This document shows positions 18,834-20,300 of a stretch of 20,300 nucleotides of DNA, one piece after another. The notes under the pieces were generated by a model. It did no database searches. It had not been told where the DNA came from and saw nothing but the letters and a program-made list of their open reading frames with translations. Both the position numbers and the translations under genes were made by a program. Position 1 is the stretch's first letter; each line of letters starts with the position of its first letter. The DNA comes from Funneliformis mosseae (Eukaryota > Glomeromycota > Glomeromycetes > Glomerales > Glomeraceae): NCBI GenBank assembly GCA_910592005.1, contig CAJVPP010001393.1:1-20300 (forward strand), read 5' to 3'.

Positions 18834-18850
18834 CGTTAACAGTGTTAACG
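18834..18850. repeat. 7-bp hairpin with 3-nt loop
   Basis: CGTTAAC (18834-18840), AGT, GTTAACG (18844-18850). CTCCG and CGGAG at the outer edge extend the pairing with a bulge. Confidence 0.6.
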
Positions 18851-18887
18851 ATCGGAGCGTTTCGAAAATTTTGGAACTGGAAATACT

Positions 18888-18934
18888 ATATGTCATCATA
18901 TGTGATAATGAATTTATAAGAAATAAATATGGCA
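18888..18934. repeat. 47-nt direct repeat, copy 2
   Basis: Exact copy of 18628-18674. Its last four bases begin a 12-bp perfect palindrome GGCACTAGTGCC (18931-18942) that copy 1 lacks. Confidence 0.9.
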
Positions 18935-19765
18935 CTAGTGCCTATTAGTTGCCAGTATATTGATGGGATGTTGTAAGCACTTCTGAGGCCTGATCGTGGT
19001 TTAAACTGGATTGAGGCAGTATATATGCGAATTTTTGAGTGTCCTAGGGCAGAAATTTTACTAGGTCACTTCCTAAGACAGAGCTTGTTATCTAGGAAAG
19101 TGTTCTTTTTTGATTTATCTTGTTCTTGTATTATCTTCCCTAGCTACCCTAGATGTTCTAGTAAAAAATAAAGTTCTTGAAAAAAAAAATCAAAATTTTT
19201 CTATGGTATCTTTTTGGTATATGTATCGGTATGTTATATGTATGCTATATATATGCTCCTATACCTGTAAAAAAAAAATAAAAAAGTAAAGAAGTCTGAT
19301 TTTTTCTAGGTCACCTAGGGCACCTAGGGCAGACCATTCAAGAAACCATTCTAGTGTTCTAATAAAGTTAATTTGCTATTTCGCTTTTGCCTCTGAAAGT
19401 CGAAAATTTCCTAGGGCAGATTTTTCTAGGGTAGATTTTTCTAAGACATTTAGCTTCTTTCTATGATAATATATTTTCGAATGATACTTATCTACATGTA
19501 AATTACACATACCATAGGTTGAGGTAGTTAGTTTTTTACATTGTTTGCAAGGGTTTCGCTGGCGCCTTTTCTAATGAATTTTGCATCCTTCTTTTCAGAT
19601 ACTAGCTCGTCCACATATATTCCCTTCATTAGAAAGATATTGGCAAATAAATTCAGCTCTCATTGGGTATCTCTTATATTTCTATATTTATTTTTTATTT
19701 AAACTTTTTTCTCAGGACAGTATATCCTGAGTTTAGGATATTATATAGCCAGAAGTTATCTAAAA
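18935..19765. other. Noncoding block with scattered CCTAGG-type motifs, upstream of the polymerase
   Basis: No convincing gene. Variants of CCTAGGGCA occur at about 19042-19051, 19071-19080, 19313-19321, 19323-19332, 19410-19419 and 19426-19434. Low-complexity TATG-rich DNA lies at about 19201-19260, with A-rich runs near 19180 and 19270. The last 55 nt before the polymerase ATG include a 7-bp hairpin. Confidence 0.5.
19711..19731. promoter_or_regulatory. Hairpin upstream of the polymerase start codon
   Basis: CTCAGGA (19711-19717) pairs exactly with TCCTGAG (19725-19731) around a 7-nt loop, 35 nt upstream of the ATG. It may be a regulator site or part of the same CCTAGG/CCTGAG motif family; the role is inferred only from position. 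Confidence 0.35.
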
Positions 19766-20300
19766 ATGACCGAATATTCAGAGCTTTCAGAGTTCCTTGA
19801 CGCGCCTTCTGCCTTTTTTCATCCAGAGGCTGAAAAAGATAAAATAGTAATTCGCTATTCTGGTGAAAAATACTTGTCAGACCTCCCAACTCTGGATGAT
19901 ATAGTCGCAAAAAATAATGAGGGATTAACGACAATTCTTGAAGATGCTCTATCTAAACAGCAAGATATTCCTTTTATGGCTATTGATAGTAAAGGATCGA
20001 CTGAAAGGATAAATGGAATATACCGCTATGTATTGCGTCTTTATGGTCGCCTTATTAATGGCCAAAAGGCATTGGTAACCCTCGTAGGCATTCAGGTTTT
20101 CTTCAACATTCGAGTACCGGATGGAGAGTCTCCTGATGAATGTGAAGCAAAAGTGGGCGAAATCCTCTCTGGCATTGCGAAATCATTTAAAATGAAGCAC
20201 ATTAAAGCATTCCCTTTTCGCGGATACTATACAGAAAAAAAGCCATATTTACGAATTTATACGAATAGCACTGGGGAGAGAAAGAAAGCCATTATAGCTG
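19766..20300 (+). CDS. N-terminal part of a family B DNA polymerase, large-DNA-virus-like (runs off the window)
   Basis: An open frame of 178 codons from ATG 19766 to the window edge, with no stop and no intron. The first Met in the open frame is used; the frame is closed by a TAA near 19697. The N-terminal layout agrees with family B polymerases of nucleocytoplasmic large DNA viruses, asfarvirus-like ones in particular: IPFMAID, then RYVLRLYGRLINGQKAL and GIQVFFNIRVPDG (the small beta-barrel region), then KPYLRIY and ERKKAI leading towards the exonuclease domain. The exonuclease and polymerase motifs would lie outside the window, so function cannot be judged. Base composition is visibly less AT-rich than the flank. 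Unlike all multi-exon neighbours it has no intron. An endogenised viral gene or a gene of a large mobile element are both possible; a divergent cellular polymerase is less likely. Confidence 0.65.
   Translation, partial: MTEYSELSEFLDAPSAFFHPEAEKDKIVIRYSGEKYLSDLPTLDDIVAKNNEGLTTILEDALSKQQDIPFMAIDSKGSTERINGIYRYVLRLYGRLINGQKALVTLVGIQVFFNIRVPDGESPDECEAKVGEILSGIAKSFKMKHIKAFPFRGYYTEKKPYLRIYTNSTGERKKAIIA

Noticed and set aside
19695..19934. 79-codon minus-strand frame
   Set aside because: It is antisense to the polymerase start, whose plus-strand frame has clear family patterns.

Overview
The window looks like nuclear DNA of an early-diverging fungus, most likely an arbuscular mycorrhizal fungus close to Rhizophagus. 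The DNA is very AT-rich. Genes carry many short introns (about 45-190 nt) with GTRNGT donors and T-rich acceptors. The proteins are fungal-type (Spg1/Tem1, Pal1, Rpd3, Rrs1), and the flanks hold decayed transposons and a virus-like polymerase. The species is an inference; nothing here proves it.

Layout. (1) 1-2.5 kb: gene-poor edge with the acidic C-terminal tail of an unknown protein, small inverted and duplicated motifs that look like a transposon end, a less AT-rich patch with a hairpin, and a stretch of decayed coding sequence. (2) 2.5-15.8 kb: a compact island of eight recognisable genes: mitoribosomal bL28m (+), a Pal1-family protein (-), the Spg1/Tem1 GTPase (-), a SAAL1-like protein (+), a short SLX4-like protein (-), RRS1 (+), class I histone deacetylase RPD3/HDAC1 (-) and a ubiquitin-specific protease with a UBA-like N-terminus (+). 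I rebuilt the exons by hand; all splice phases agree. (3) 15.8-18.1 kb: extremely AT-rich DNA with a large imperfect inverted repeat and a Tc1-type transposase killed mostly by what look like C:G to T:A changes. (4) 18.1-19.7 kb: a noncoding block rich in palindromes and in variants of a CCTAGG-centred motif, with a 58-nt near-perfect palindrome, a 32-nt tandem duplication and a 47-nt direct repeat. (5) 19.77 kb to the end: the open, intronless start of a family B DNA polymerase whose layout recalls nucleocytoplasmic large DNA viruses, asfarvirus-like ones in particular.

How the genes fit together. The central island is housekeeping: mitochondrial translation, ribosome assembly (Rrs1), cell shape and septation (Pal1, Spg1), DNA repair (Slx4), chromatin (Rpd3) and ubiquitin removal. 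There is no sign of an operon. Four promoters contain the palindrome CACGTG, and no other copy was found in the window. The flanks are repeat territory, and the most unusual material is on the right: the CCTAGG-motif block next to the viral-type polymerase, and the RIP-like decay of the transposon beside them.
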